From Rhodococcus sp. SBT000017 (GTDB lineage Bacteria > Actinomycetota > Actinomycetes > Mycobacteriales > Mycobacteriaceae), in contig NZ_REFU01000001.1 in assembly GCF_003688915.1 (NCBI RefSeq), positions 2,356,001 through 2,420,000 of the forward strand: a stretch of 64,000 nt of DNA, written 5' to 3'. The notes beneath the pieces were generated by a model. It made no database searches. It saw nothing but the letters and a program-made list of their open reading frames with translations, and was not told where the DNA came from. Below, piece after piece: positions 16,106-25,139 of the stretch (within the stretch, counting starts at the first letter, position 1; the number at the start of each line of letters is the position of its first letter). The position numbers were made by a program, and so were the translations under genes.

Positions 16106-17236
16106 ATGGACGATGTGTCCGACACAGTCACGATCAGCCCGAGCCCACTTCTGACACTTCCCGGCGCAGTGCCCTCCCCCGACGACAGCGTCGATGCCGG
16201 GGTGGCCTGGCACTACGGCAATCCGTTCGGTGAACAACGAGACGCGGTCAGCGGCGCTGCCGTCATCGATAGGTCCCACCGTTTCGTGCTCGCCATCAGC
16301 GGAGACGAACGCCTGAGTTGGTTGAACACGATCTCGAGCCAACTCGTCTCGAACCTGACCGACGGCAGCTCCGCCGAGAACCTGAGCCTGGATGTCAACG
16401 GCCGCATCGAGCATCACTTCGTGCAGACCGACCTGGCCGGCGTCACCTACATCGACACCGAGCGCACTGCCGGCCCGAATCTGCTCTCGTTCCTGAAGAA
16501 GATGGTGTTCTGGGCCAAGGCCGAACCCCGTCAGGCCGACGAACTCGCAGTTCTCACCGTCCTCGGATCCGACGCGGTGTCGGTGCTCGAGAAGGCCGGC
16601 CTGCCGGCTCCGGGCGAGATCTACGGTGCCTCGCCGATCGACGGCGGCGGTTTCGTTCGACGGATGCCCTGGCCGGGCAAGAATTCGTACGACGTGGTGA
16701 TTCCCCGCGCGAACGCGAGCGACTGGTTCCTCCGACTGCGCGACGCCGGGGCCGCCCCGGCCGGAACCTGGGCGTTCGACGCCTTGCGAGTGGAATCGTT
16801 GCGTCCGCGCGTGGGCGTGGACACCGACGAGAAGACCATCCCGCACGAGGTTCGGTGGATCGGTAGCGCCGCCGAGTTCGGCGCGGTGCATCTGGAGAAG
16901 GGCTGCTATCGCGGCCAGGAGACGGTCTCGCGCGTTCACAATCTCGGTCGTCCGCCGCGGCACCTGGTGTTGCTTCATCTCGACGGTTCGGCGGACGGCA
17001 GGCCCAGCACCGGCGATGCGGTCACCGCAGGCGGCCGCACGGTGGGGCGTCTGGGTACCGTCATCGACCACTTCGAGCTCGGCCCGATCGCGTTGGCTCT
17101 GCTCAAGCGGACGATTCCGGTCGACACCGCGCTGGAGGCGGGTCCGTGCGCGGCATCCATCGATCCTGATTCCATCCCGTCCTACGACGACGTCCAGGCC
17201 GGTCGCGCTGCGGTGGACCGCCTGCGCGGCCGGTGA
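16106..17236 (+). CDS. ygfZ: YgfZ/GcvT-like folate-binding protein
   Basis: Tetrahydrofolate-binding protein related to the glycine-cleavage T protein that supports iron-sulfur enzyme maintenance; 376 residues. The YgfZ signature KGCYRGQETVSR is intact with its cysteine. The N-terminal GcvT-like domain covers about 20-250 and a small C-terminal barrel follows. ATG 16106 is preferred, and GTG 16115 is an alternative. The MOSC gene overlaps its stop (GTGA). Mycobacterial Rv0811c occupies the same place between pabC and DUF3073. Confidence 0.88.
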   Translation: MDDVSDTVTISPSPLLTLPGAVPSPDDSVDAGVAWHYGNPFGEQRDAVSGAAVIDRSHRFVLAISGDERLSWLNTISSQLVSNLTDGSSAENLSLDVNGRIEHHFVQTDLAGVTYIDTERTAGPNLLSFLKKMVFWAKAEPRQADELAVLTVLGSDAVSVLEKAGLPAPGEIYGASPIDGGGFVRRMPWPGKNSYDVVIPRANASDWFLRLRDAGAAPAGTWAFDALRVESLRPRVGVDTDEKTIPHEVRWIGSAAEFGAVHLEKGCYRGQETVSRVHNLGRPPRHLVLLHLDGSADGRPSTGDAVTAGGRTVGRLGTVIDHFELGPIALALLKRTIPVDTALEAGPCAASIDPDSIPSYDDVQAGRAAVDRLRGR

Positions 17237-17907
17237 CCGGAACCGTTCTGGCAGTCTGCGTCGTGCACGCCGATGTTCCGTTCGGACGCCGCGCGGTGGT
17301 CCACAGCGGCATCGACAAACGGCCCGTCGATGGGCCGGCCGGGAGTGGAGCCTGCGGAACGACCTCGACACGGGTGGACGTCCACGAGCTCGGTATCGGC
17401 GGCGATCACTGCCGGGACACGAAGTTCCACGGCGGGCTCGATCAGGCCGTCTACGCCTACGACGAGGCGGAAGCCCAGTACTGGGCCGGCGAGCTCGGGG
17501 TGCCGGTTCCGCCGGGTCGATTCGGCGAGAACCTGCGGACCACCGGTGTTCCGGTGACCGATGCGGTGATCGGATCCAGGTGGCGCGTCGGAACGGTGAC
17601 CCTGGAGGTGACGATCGCCCGCAAGCCCTGTGCGACCTTTGCGAGGTGGATGGACGAGCCTCGGTGGATCCGTCGCTTCACCGATCGAGGTGATGTGGGT
17701 GCGTACTTCCGGGTCGTCGAGCCCGGCGTGTTTCGCAGCGGCGACGCGGTGGCCGTCGAGTCGGTGCCGCCGCACGGGGTGACGGTTCGCGACTTGTTCC
17801 GAGGTACCGACGCGACCGCGATGGCCACTCTGCTCGACGAGCCCGATGTGGCACCGAAGGTGCACCGCGACGCTGCCGCGGCACTGAAATCGCTACGGAG
17901 GCCATGA
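17233..17907 (+). CDS. MOSC-domain protein (YiiM-like)
   Basis: A 224-residue protein of the MOSC family, which bind or transfer sulfur in molybdenum-cofactor chemistry or reduce N-hydroxylated compounds (YiiM/YcbX type). The MOSC core runs from about 10 to 160, with KFHGGLDQAVYAYDE and a cysteine in KPCATFARW, the position of the family catalytic cysteine. A short C-terminal helical part follows, as in YiiM. GTG start, coupled to ygfZ by a four-base overlap. The physiological substrate is unknown. Confidence 0.85.
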   Translation: MTGTVLAVCVVHADVPFGRRAVVHSGIDKRPVDGPAGSGACGTTSTRVDVHELGIGGDHCRDTKFHGGLDQAVYAYDEAEAQYWAGELGVPVPPGRFGENLRTTGVPVTDAVIGSRWRVGTVTLEVTIARKPCATFARWMDEPRWIRRFTDRGDVGAYFRVVEPGVFRSGDAVAVESVPPHGVTVRDLFRGTDATAMATLLDEPDVAPKVHRDAAAALKSLRRP

Positions 17908-18154
17908 CGCGCAGCACGTAGTTCTCGTGTCGCAGAACAAAGATAGTTTGCCTGTGCACGGATATGTGCAGGTACAGGCAGCGCCGACCCCTGCCCCGGG
18001 CGTGTCGCGCCCGTTCGCCTGCCACCGACACGTGGCGCCGTCTACGCATCGCGGCGATTCGCGCGCTAGAGTGTGTGCCAGGAAGAAATACCAACTCTAA
18101 CGGGGCCGCCAAATTTCCCCAGGCCGCCCCGCAAGTCCGCGAGGGGGCACCGCC

Positions 18155-18349
18155 ATGGGCCGAGGCAGGGCTAAGGCAAAGCAGACAAAGGTCGCTCGTG
18201 AGCTCAAGTACAGCTCGCCGACAACGGACTTGGAGAGTCTGCAGAAAGAACTCTCCGGTGGTTCGTCCAACTCCCATCGTGGCATCCACTCTGACTCGGA
18301 TGTGCATTCCCGAGTCGAGGAAGACGAGTACGAGGACTGGCGACGCTAG
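18155..18349 (+). CDS. DUF3073 protein
   Basis: A 64-residue, highly charged actinobacterial protein (MGRGRAKAKQTKVAREL...) with a basic N-terminus and an acidic, aromatic C-terminus (EEDEYEDW). It matches mycobacterial Rv0810c in sequence and place beside purM. No function is established. It has an untranslated leader of roughly 75 bases if TAGAGT at 18067-18072 is the -10; GAGGGGG lies upstream of the ATG. A strong hairpin follows at 18368. Confidence 0.9.
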   Translation: MGRGRAKAKQTKVARELKYSSPTTDLESLQKELSGGSSNSHRGIHSDSDVHSRVEEDEYEDWRR

Positions 18350-18367
18350 TTTTGTGCACTGAACGAC

Positions 18368-18398
18368 TGAGGGGGAGCCGCGGTGCGGCTCCCCCTCA
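18368..18398. terminator. Terminator between convergent DUF3073 and purM
   Basis: Perfect 14-bp stem TGAGGGGGAGCCGC with a three-base loop (GGT), followed by CTTGTTTG on the plus strand. It separates convergent DUF3073 and purM. Confidence 0.88.
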
Positions 18399-18437
18399 CT
18401 TGTTTGCCCGGTGATCGGGCGATCAGAACCTTGCCGT

Positions 18438-19538
18438 TCAGAACCGCGGGTGGTTACCCAGCAGTAGCGCACGCTCGTCGGCGACGTCCTTACCGGTCGC
18501 CTTCTTCACCGTGCCCAGCGTCCAGCAGTCGATGTGGCGTGCGGTCAGCACTGCGAGTGCTCGGTCGACGTCCTCAGGTGCCACGATGGCCACCATGCCG
18601 ACACCCATGTTGAACGTCTGCTCCATCTCGGCCCGCTCGACGCGGCCGCGCTGAGCGATCAGCGAGAAGATCGGAGCCGGGCTCCACGTGGTGCGGTCGA
18701 GTTCGGCGACCAGACCCTCGGGCATGACCCGGGAGAGGTTGTTCGCCAATCCGCCGCCGGTCACGTGGCAGAACGTGCGGACGTCGGTTTCCGCAGCGAG
18801 CGCGAGGCAGTCCTTGGCGTAGATCTTGGTGGGTTCGAGCAGTTCCTCACCGAGGGTGCGACCGAACTCCTCGACGTGTCCGCCGAGATCCATGTGGTTG
18901 ATCTCCAGAAGCACCTTGCGAGCGAGGGAGTAGCCGTTGGAGTGCAGACCCGACGATCCCATGCCGATGACGACGTCACCGGGACGCACCCGCTCGGGTC
19001 CGAGGATCGAATCCGCCTCGACGACGCCGATACCGGTGGCCGAGAGGTCGTAATCGCCGTCGGCCATCAGTCCCGGGTGCTCGGCCGTCTCGCCGCCGAG
19101 CAATGCGCAGCCGGCGATGATGCAGCCTTCTGCGATGCCCTTGACCAGTTCGGCGACCTGCTCGGGAACCACGCGGCCTACGGCGATGTAGTCCTGCAGG
19201 AACAGCGGCTCGGCACCACAGACGACGAGATCGTCGACGACCATTGCGACCAGGTCGAGGCCGAGGGTGTCGTGCTTGCCGAGGGCCTGCGCCACGGCCA
19301 CCTTGGTGCCGACGCCGTCGGTCGAGGCTGCCAGGACGGGCTCGCGGTAGTCGCCCTTGAGCGCGAAGAGACCGGCGAAACCACCGAGACCGCCCATGAC
19401 CTCGGGCCTGCTGGCCTTCTTGGCGAGCGGCGCGAACAGTTGCACTGCTCGATCTCCTGCGGCGATGTCGACCCCGGCCGCCGCGTAGGAGGCACCGCCC
19501 GAGTGAGTTGCGCTCGTGGGTTGGGATTCCTCGGTCAT
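18438..19538 (-). CDS. purM: Phosphoribosylformylglycinamidine cyclo-ligase (AIR synthetase)
   Basis: Fifth step of purine synthesis: closes FGAM to AIR using ATP, in the cytosol. The 366-residue product carries the PurM start SYAAAGVDIAAGD and the ATP/phosphate motif STDGVGTK. ATG 19538 is used because GGAG precedes it; an upstream in-frame start at 19577 is less likely. In mycobacteria purF lies directly upstream; here an oligopeptide ABC operon separates the two. Confidence 0.96.
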   Translation of the reverse strand: MTEESQPTSATHSGGASYAAAGVDIAAGDRAVQLFAPLAKKASRPEVMGGLGGFAGLFALKGDYREPVLAASTDGVGTKVAVAQALGKHDTLGLDLVAMVVDDLVVCGAEPLFLQDYIAVGRVVPEQVAELVKGIAEGCIIAGCALLGGETAEHPGLMADGDYDLSATGIGVVEADSILGPERVRPGDVVIGMGSSGLHSNGYSLARKVLLEINHMDLGGHVEEFGRTLGEELLEPTKIYAKDCLALAAETDVRTFCHVTGGGLANNLSRVMPEGLVAELDRTTWSPAPIFSLIAQRGRVERAEMEQTFNMGVGMVAIVAPEDVDRALAVLTARHIDCWTLGTVKKATGKDVADERALLLGNHPRF

Positions 19539-19630
19539 TCGGCTCCAGCCTGTGTACTCGATCATGTCAGCGCCCATACCGGCACAGATAGCGCCCTAAC
19601 GGTACCGGAGTGCCCGGTGGTGAGAAGAAT

Positions 19631-21298
19631 TCACGTGTGCAGGCGCTTGCCCGGGATCGCTGCCAACAGCTTCTTGGTGTAGTCCGCCTCCGGCGATCGC
19701 AGGATCTTCCACGGTGTTCCCTCTTCCACGATCGCCCCGTTGCGCAGCACCACCACGCGATGCGCGACGCGGTCGACCACCGCGAGGTCGTGACTGATGA
19801 ACAGACACGCGAAGCCGAATTCCTGCTGCAGTGCCTCGAACAGGTCAAGCACGGCTGCCTGCACCGAAACGTCCAGAGCGCTGGTCGGTTCGTCCGCGAC
19901 CACCAGATCCGGTCCCAGCACCAGTGCCCGCGCCAGGCTGACGCGTTGCCGCTGCCCACCGGAGAGCTCGTGTGGGTAGCGCTTGTCGGTGCCCGACGGC
20001 AGTTGCACGGCGTCGAGCAGTTCGGTGGTCCTCGCGGCGATCGCGTCCTTGGAGCCGTACTTGTGCACGATCATCGGCTCGGCAATGCACTGCCCGACGG
20101 TCAGCCGGGGGTTCAGTGATGCCGACGGGTCCTGGAAGACGAACCCGAATCGCTTGCGCAGCGGCTTGAGCTTGCGTTCGCTCACGCCTGCGATGTTCTG
20201 CCCCATCACCGTCACGCTGCCACTCGTCGGCTTCTGCAGTGCTGCAACACATCTACCGATCGTGGACTTTCCCGAGCCCGATTCGCCCACCAGGCCAAGG
20301 GTTTCGCCGCGATGGATGGTGAGCGAGACGTCGTCGACCGCCCGGAACGCAGGTGAGCCGACACCACCGGAGAACTGCACCACCAGACGCGAGACGTCGA
20401 GTACCGGTTCACCCGAGGTGTCGACCGTCTTGTCGGACTCCACCGCGGCGAGTGTGGGCACCGCGGCCAACAGCTTCTTGGTGTAGTCGTCTGCGGGTGC
20501 GTCGAAGAGCTGCGCCACCGGAGCTTCCTCGACGACGCGACCGTTCTGCATGACGACGACGCGGTCCGCCAGATCCGAGACCACGCCCATGCTGTGGGTG
20601 ATGAGCACGACGGCACAGCCGAGTCGGTCCTTGAGATCGCGTAGCAACTCCAGGATTTCGGCCTGCACCGTGACGTCGAGGGCAGTGGTCGGCTCGTCGG
20701 CGATGATGACCTTCGCCTCGCACGAGATGGCGATCGCGATCATGACACGTTGCTTCTGGCCACCCGAGAGCTCGTGTGGGTAGTACGAGAACCGCTGCTC
20801 GGGGCTGGGCAGACCCACCATCGTCAACAGTTCGATGGCTCGCGCCTTGGCATCTTTGGCCGACATCCGTTTACCGTCGCTACCACCACTGGTCGCTCCG
20901 CCGGCTCCACTCCTGGGATGCGCTCGCAGCGCTTCGACGATCTGATATCCGATGGTGAACAGCGGATCGAGGGCGCTGCCCGGTTCCTGGAACACCATCG
21001 AAATCTTGTTGCCGCGCAACTGCGCCCATGCCTTGTTGCTCAGCGTCGTCACGTCCTGGCCACCGAGCACCACGTGGCCCTCCACGCGTGCGGTGTCGGG
21101 CAGCAGTCCGATGGCGGATCTGACGCTGACGGATTTACCCGATCCGGACTCGCCCACCACGGCCAGGACTTCACCGGGGAACACCTCGAACGAGACCTCG
21201 GTGACGGCATCGACCTCACCGGCATCGGTGAGGAACGTCACGGACAACGACTGCACCGACAGCGCGGACTCCTGTGGGGTTGGGCCACTCGAGGTCAT
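19631..21298 (-). CDS. Oligopeptide ABC transporter, fused ATPase (DppD-DppF)
   Basis: Two ATPase domains in one 555-residue chain, the DppD and DppF equivalents of a peptide importer. Domain 1 has Walker A GESGSGKS (about 47-54), signature LSGGQKQR and DEPTTALD. Domain 2 has Walker A GESGSGKS (about 336-344), LSGGQRQR and DEPTSALD. Each domain ends with the oligopeptide-type tail [12 protein letters not shown] 21298 overlaps the stop of the permease gene. The substrate could be di- or oligopeptides or nickel; context does not say. Confidence 0.93.
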   Translation of the reverse strand: MTSSGPTPQESALSVQSLSVTFLTDAGEVDAVTEVSFEVFPGEVLAVVGESGSGKSVSVRSAIGLLPDTARVEGHVVLGGQDVTTLSNKAWAQLRGNKISMVFQEPGSALDPLFTIGYQIVEALRAHPRSGAGGATSGGSDGKRMSAKDAKARAIELLTMVGLPSPEQRFSYYPHELSGGQKQRVMIAIAISCEAKVIIADEPTTALDVTVQAEILELLRDLKDRLGCAVVLITHSMGVVSDLADRVVVMQNGRVVEEAPVAQLFDAPADDYTKKLLAAVPTLAAVESDKTVDTSGEPVLDVSRLVVQFSGGVGSPAFRAVDDVSLTIHRGETLGLVGESGSGKSTIGRCVAALQKPTSGSVTVMGQNIAGVSERKLKPLRKRFGFVFQDPSASLNPRLTVGQCIAEPMIVHKYGSKDAIAARTTELLDAVQLPSGTDKRYPHELSGGQRQRVSLARALVLGPDLVVADEPTSALDVSVQAAVLDLFEALQQEFGFACLFISHDLAVVDRVAHRVVVLRNGAIVEEGTPWKILRSPEADYTKKLLAAIPGKRLHT

Positions 21299-22263
21299 AC
21301 CTTCACCGCCTTCTTGAACTTCTTGCGGGTACGAAGCAGCGGATTGAGTGTCTCGCTTGCGCTTTCGCCCACCATGGTCAGACCGAGCACCACCAGCACG
21401 ATGCCGAGGCCCGGGAACACCGACGTCCACCAGATGCCGTTGGAGATGTCGGGCAGCGCCTTGTTGATGTCGTAGCCCCACTCCGAGGCGGAGGTGGGCT
21501 CGATGCCGAATCCGAGAAAGCCGAGTCCGGCGAGGGTCAGGATGGCCTCGGCACCGTTGAGGGTGATGATGACCGGCAGCGTCTGCACCACGTTGGCGAG
21601 GATATGGCGGAACAGGATTCGCGGAGTGCCGGCCCCGGTGACCCGAGCGGCGTCGACGTAAGGTTCGGTCTTGACCGCCACCGTGGCGTTGCGTACCACG
21701 CGGAAGTACTGCGGCACGAAGATCGCCGTGATGGCGATTGCTGCGGACGCGATACCGCCGAAACTGGACGACTGTCCGCCTGCGACGACGATCGAGATGA
21801 CGACCGCGAGGAGCAGCGATGGAAACGCGTACATCGCGTCCATGAACAACACGAGCACACGGTCGAACCAACGGCCGATGTAGCCCGAGGCCAGGCCGAG
21901 CGGAACACCGATGATCAGCGAGAGCACCAACGACGATGCGATCACCATCAATGCTGTTCTCGCACCGTAGATCACGCGGGAGAACACGTCCTCACCGCGG
22001 ACCGACGTACCGAACCAATGCTGCGCGGACGGGGCTGCCTGGCGGGTGAAATCCTGCCCGGCGTCGCTGGTCTGCGAGAACCCGTACGGCGCGAGAAGCG
22101 GAGCGAACACTGCGGCGAACACGAAGCCCACCATCAGGACCAACCCGACGATCAGGGTGACGCGTTGCAACCCCGACGTGGACCTGACGAACGCGACGCC
22201 GGGGAATCCTCGACGGTGTTGACGGGTGGGAGGGACGTCGGACAGCACGACTTCGGTGCTCAT
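21295..22263 (-). CDS. Oligopeptide ABC transporter permease (DppC type)
   Basis: Inner-membrane permease of 322 residues with the N-terminal OppC helix, followed by the six-helix core. The coupling (EAA) loop reads DAARVTGAGTPRILFRHILAN. ATG 22263 overlaps the upstream permease stop. The C-terminus is basic (RTRKKFKK). It pairs with the DppB-type permease. Confidence 0.92.
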   Translation of the reverse strand: MSTEVVLSDVPPTRQHRRGFPGVAFVRSTSGLQRVTLIVGLVLMVGFVFAAVFAPLLAPYGFSQTSDAGQDFTRQAAPSAQHWFGTSVRGEDVFSRVIYGARTALMVIASSLVLSLIIGVPLGLASGYIGRWFDRVLVLFMDAMYAFPSLLLAVVISIVVAGGQSSSFGGIASAAIAITAIFVPQYFRVVRNATVAVKTEPYVDAARVTGAGTPRILFRHILANVVQTLPVIITLNGAEAILTLAGLGFLGFGIEPTSASEWGYDINKALPDISNGIWWTSVFPGLGIVLVVLGLTMVGESASETLNPLLRTRKKFKKAVKV

Positions 22264-23351
22264 CAGAACCTCACTCTCGGGTCGATGAGTGCGACGATCG
22301 CGTCGGTGACGAAGCTGACGACGGCGACCACTACGGCCAGGAACGTCACGATGCCCTGCACCGCAACGAAATCGCGGGCCTGCAGGTACCGGGCGAGTTC
22401 GTAGCCCAGGCCCTGCCACTCGAAGGTCGTCTCGGTCAACACCGCTCCGCCGAGCAGTACGGCGATCTGCAGGCCGATGACGGTCACGATGGGAATCATG
22501 GCGTTGCGGAACGCATGCCGCCGCGTCACCGTGCCCTCGCTCAATCCGCGAGCGCGCGCGGCGTCGACGAAGGGTGCCTGCAGGGTCTGAATCAGGTTGA
22601 CGCGCACCAGTCTCAGGAACACTCCGGCCGTCAACAGACCGAGGGCGAGAGCGGGAAGTACGGCATGCTCGAGCACGTCGATGGTGTAGCCCGAGTCGCC
22701 GTAGAGGAACGAATCGACGATCAGAATGTTGGTCTTGGGCGAGACGTTCTGCAGTGCCAGTTCCACATTGGTGCTGGCTCGTCCGGCCACCGGCAGCCAG
22801 CCGAGCTTGACTGCGAACAGCAGCTTGAGCAGCATGCCGACGAAGAACACCGGAGCCGCGTACGCCAGGATCGCGAAGATCCGCAGCGAGGCGTCGCCGA
22901 ATCTGTCCCGATGGGTGGCGGCGAAGAAGCCGAGCGGGATGCCTACCGCAAACGCGACCAGCAGTGCCCAGAACGCCAATTCCAGTGTGGCAGCACCGTT
23001 GACGAGAAGAACGTCGCTGATCGCGCGATTGTCGGTGGCCGAGCGACCGAAGTCGCCGCGCAGCAATCCGGTCAGGTACTCCCAGTACTGCGTCAGGATC
23101 GGCCGGTCGTATCCGGCTTCGGCCTTGCGCTGGGCGATCTGTTCGGCGGGTAGGCGGCCGCCGAGGGCGGCGGTGATCGGATCACCGATCACCCGCATGA
23201 GAAAGAAGACGACGGTGACGAGAATCCAGGCAGTCGGAATGATCAGCAGAAATCTGATCCCGAGATAGCGGGCGAGCGCGCCGTATCGTGACGGCGCGCT
23301 CGCCTGCTTCGCTTGCTTCTCCCCTACCGGCGTGTCCGCGGTAGTGGGCAC
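22263..23351 (-). CDS. Oligopeptide ABC transporter permease (DppB type)
   Basis: Permease of 362 residues. The first helix and the GRLPAEQIAQRKAEAGYDRP segment are typical of DppB/OppB. The coupling loop is DAARARGLSEGTVTRRHAFRNA and the C-terminus ends LIDPRVRF, both family hallmarks. A polar N-terminal extension of about 25 residues is present. It starts three bases after the binding-protein gene and overlaps the next permease. Confidence 0.92.
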   Translation of the reverse strand: MPTTADTPVGEKQAKQASAPSRYGALARYLGIRFLLIIPTAWILVTVVFFLMRVIGDPITAALGGRLPAEQIAQRKAEAGYDRPILTQYWEYLTGLLRGDFGRSATDNRAISDVLLVNGAATLELAFWALLVAFAVGIPLGFFAATHRDRFGDASLRIFAILAYAAPVFFVGMLLKLLFAVKLGWLPVAGRASTNVELALQNVSPKTNILIVDSFLYGDSGYTIDVLEHAVLPALALGLLTAGVFLRLVRVNLIQTLQAPFVDAARARGLSEGTVTRRHAFRNAMIPIVTVIGLQIAVLLGGAVLTETTFEWQGLGYELARYLQARDFVAVQGIVTFLAVVVAVVSFVTDAIVALIDPRVRF

Positions 23352-23354
23352 CGG

Positions 23355-25025
23355 TCAGCTCTTGGCGAGAGTGACGAAACGGAACTTGAACGAGGCGTCG
23401 AGAGTCTCGTCCACACCGCTGATCTCGTCGGTGGCGACGGCGATCTGCTTGCCCTCCAACAGCGGAAGCGTCGGCAGGTAGTTCGTCGCGAGCTCGGTCT
23501 GAATCTGACCGATGATCTGCATCCGCGCATTCTCGTCGGCGGTCGTGCGTTCGAGATCGAGCAGCGAGGTGATCTCCGGGCTCTCGAAGTGCGACTGCAG
23601 GAAGTTGTCCGGTGCGAAGAACGGCGTCAGGTAGTTGTCTGCATCCGGGTAATCCGGGAACCAGCCCAGCTGGTACACCGGGTACGCGTCGGCGACGCGT
23701 TCCTTGGTGTACGTGCTCCACTCGGTGGACTGCAGGTTCACCTCGAACAGGCCCGTCGCGTCGAGCTGGCTCTTGATCGCGGCGTATTCCTCGCTCGAGC
23801 TCGAACCGTAGTGGTCCGGGTTGTACTGCAGGTTGAGCTGAACGGGAGTGGCAATGCCTGCGGCAGAGAGGAATCCGGCTGCCTCGTCACGATTGGGCGT
23901 GGTGCCGTAGACGTCGCCGAAGGCGGTGTTCGCGCCGGCCAGGCCGGTGGGGACCACGGAGTACAGCGGGGTGTAGGTGCCCTTGTAGACGCCGTCGGAC
24001 AACGCCTGACGATCGACCGAGGACGCAATTGCCTTGCGCACGGCCAACTTCTGCTCCGGGGTGTCACCGGGCATCGTGTTCATGTTGAACACCAGGTACC
24101 GCGATTCACCGCCGGGTCCCTCGTGCACCGTCAGACCGTCGACGCTGCCGAGCGATTCGACGTCCGTCGGCGTCAGCGAACGCCACGCGACGTCGATGGC
24201 CTTGTTCTGCACGTCGAGCTTGAGGTTGTCGGAGCTGGTGTAGTACTTGACGTTGACCGACGACGTCTTCGGTGTTCCGAGAATGCCGTTGTAGCCACCG
24301 TTCGCGGTGAAGCTGACGAGGGAGTTCTTGGCGTAGCTCGCGATCGAGTACGGTCCGGCGAACGGCGTACCCGCCACGATGGCGTCGTCGTCGAGAATCG
24401 AATCGGCAGGGAAGACGGTCTGATCGACGATCGGGCCTGCCGGGGTCGCCAGAATCTGCGGGAAGGTCTGGTCGTTCGCGGCCTTCAGGGTGAACTCGAC
24501 GGTCTTCTCGTCCGGCGTGGCGATGCTGTCGAGGTTGGTCAGCAACGACGCGGGCCCGTTGGGATCGTTGATCGCGACGATTCGATCGAAGGAGTACTTG
24601 ACGCTCTCGCTCGTCAGCGGGTTGCCGTTCGCGAACGTCAGGTCGTCCTTCAGCGTGCAGGTGTAGACGGTCGGCTCGGCGAAGTCGCAGCTCTCGGCCG
24701 CGTCGGGCTCGAGCTCGGAGCTACCGGGCGCGAAGTTCATCAGGAAGGGATACGTCTGGTTCATCACCATGAACGAGCCGTTGTCGTACGAGCCGGCCGG
24801 GTCGAGCGACGTCACCTGGTCGGTGGTGCCGACCGTGATCGTCTCGCCGCCGCCGTCGCCGGATCCACCGGCTTCGTCGGTGCGGCCCGAGCCACAAGCT
24901 GCGGCCGTCAATGCGAGTACCGACAGTGCTGCTACTGCTGCGGTCTTCTTGCCGTGCTTGCGTACTGCTGTTCTGGATGCGGCGCTGTAGCGCTGCATGC
25001 GTCCGTCGTCGGGCGACAGGGTCAT
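23355..25025 (-). CDS. Oligopeptide-binding lipoprotein (SBP family 5)
   Basis: Extracytoplasmic solute-binding protein of 556 residues, anchored by a lipid on the cysteine of the lipobox LTAAAC. The family-5 ligand fold follows (TVGTTDQVTSLDPAGSYDNG). The n-region is long if ATG 25025 is used; ATG 24998 (MQRYSAAS) gives a more normal signal peptide. It is the first gene of the peptide-uptake operon that lies between purF and purM. The ligand is unknown. Confidence 0.92.
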   Translation of the reverse strand: MTLSPDDGRMQRYSAASRTAVRKHGKKTAAVAALSVLALTAAACGSGRTDEAGGSGDGGGETITVGTTDQVTSLDPAGSYDNGSFMVMNQTYPFLMNFAPGSSELEPDAAESCDFAEPTVYTCTLKDDLTFANGNPLTSESVKYSFDRIVAINDPNGPASLLTNLDSIATPDEKTVEFTLKAANDQTFPQILATPAGPIVDQTVFPADSILDDDAIVAGTPFAGPYSIASYAKNSLVSFTANGGYNGILGTPKTSSVNVKYYTSSDNLKLDVQNKAIDVAWRSLTPTDVESLGSVDGLTVHEGPGGESRYLVFNMNTMPGDTPEQKLAVRKAIASSVDRQALSDGVYKGTYTPLYSVVPTGLAGANTAFGDVYGTTPNRDEAAGFLSAAGIATPVQLNLQYNPDHYGSSSSEEYAAIKSQLDATGLFEVNLQSTEWSTYTKERVADAYPVYQLGWFPDYPDADNYLTPFFAPDNFLQSHFESPEITSLLDLERTTADENARMQIIGQIQTELATNYLPTLPLLEGKQIAVATDEISGVDETLDASFKFRFVTLAKS

Positions 25026-25139
25026 CTGATGCCTCTATCCAATTCGGTGTGTCCTATGTAACTCGGGACAGTACCGATGGACTGTTTCCAATATGTGGCA
25101 TTGAGAAAACCCTGCTGTTCCCTTGCAGGAACGCCCAGC

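Noticed and set aside
14705-17371. A single 888-codon minus-strand frame over the symporter and ygfZ
   Set aside because: The part beyond 16003 is antisense to the clearly conserved ygfZ gene and has no protein-like composition; the symporter starts at ATG 16003.
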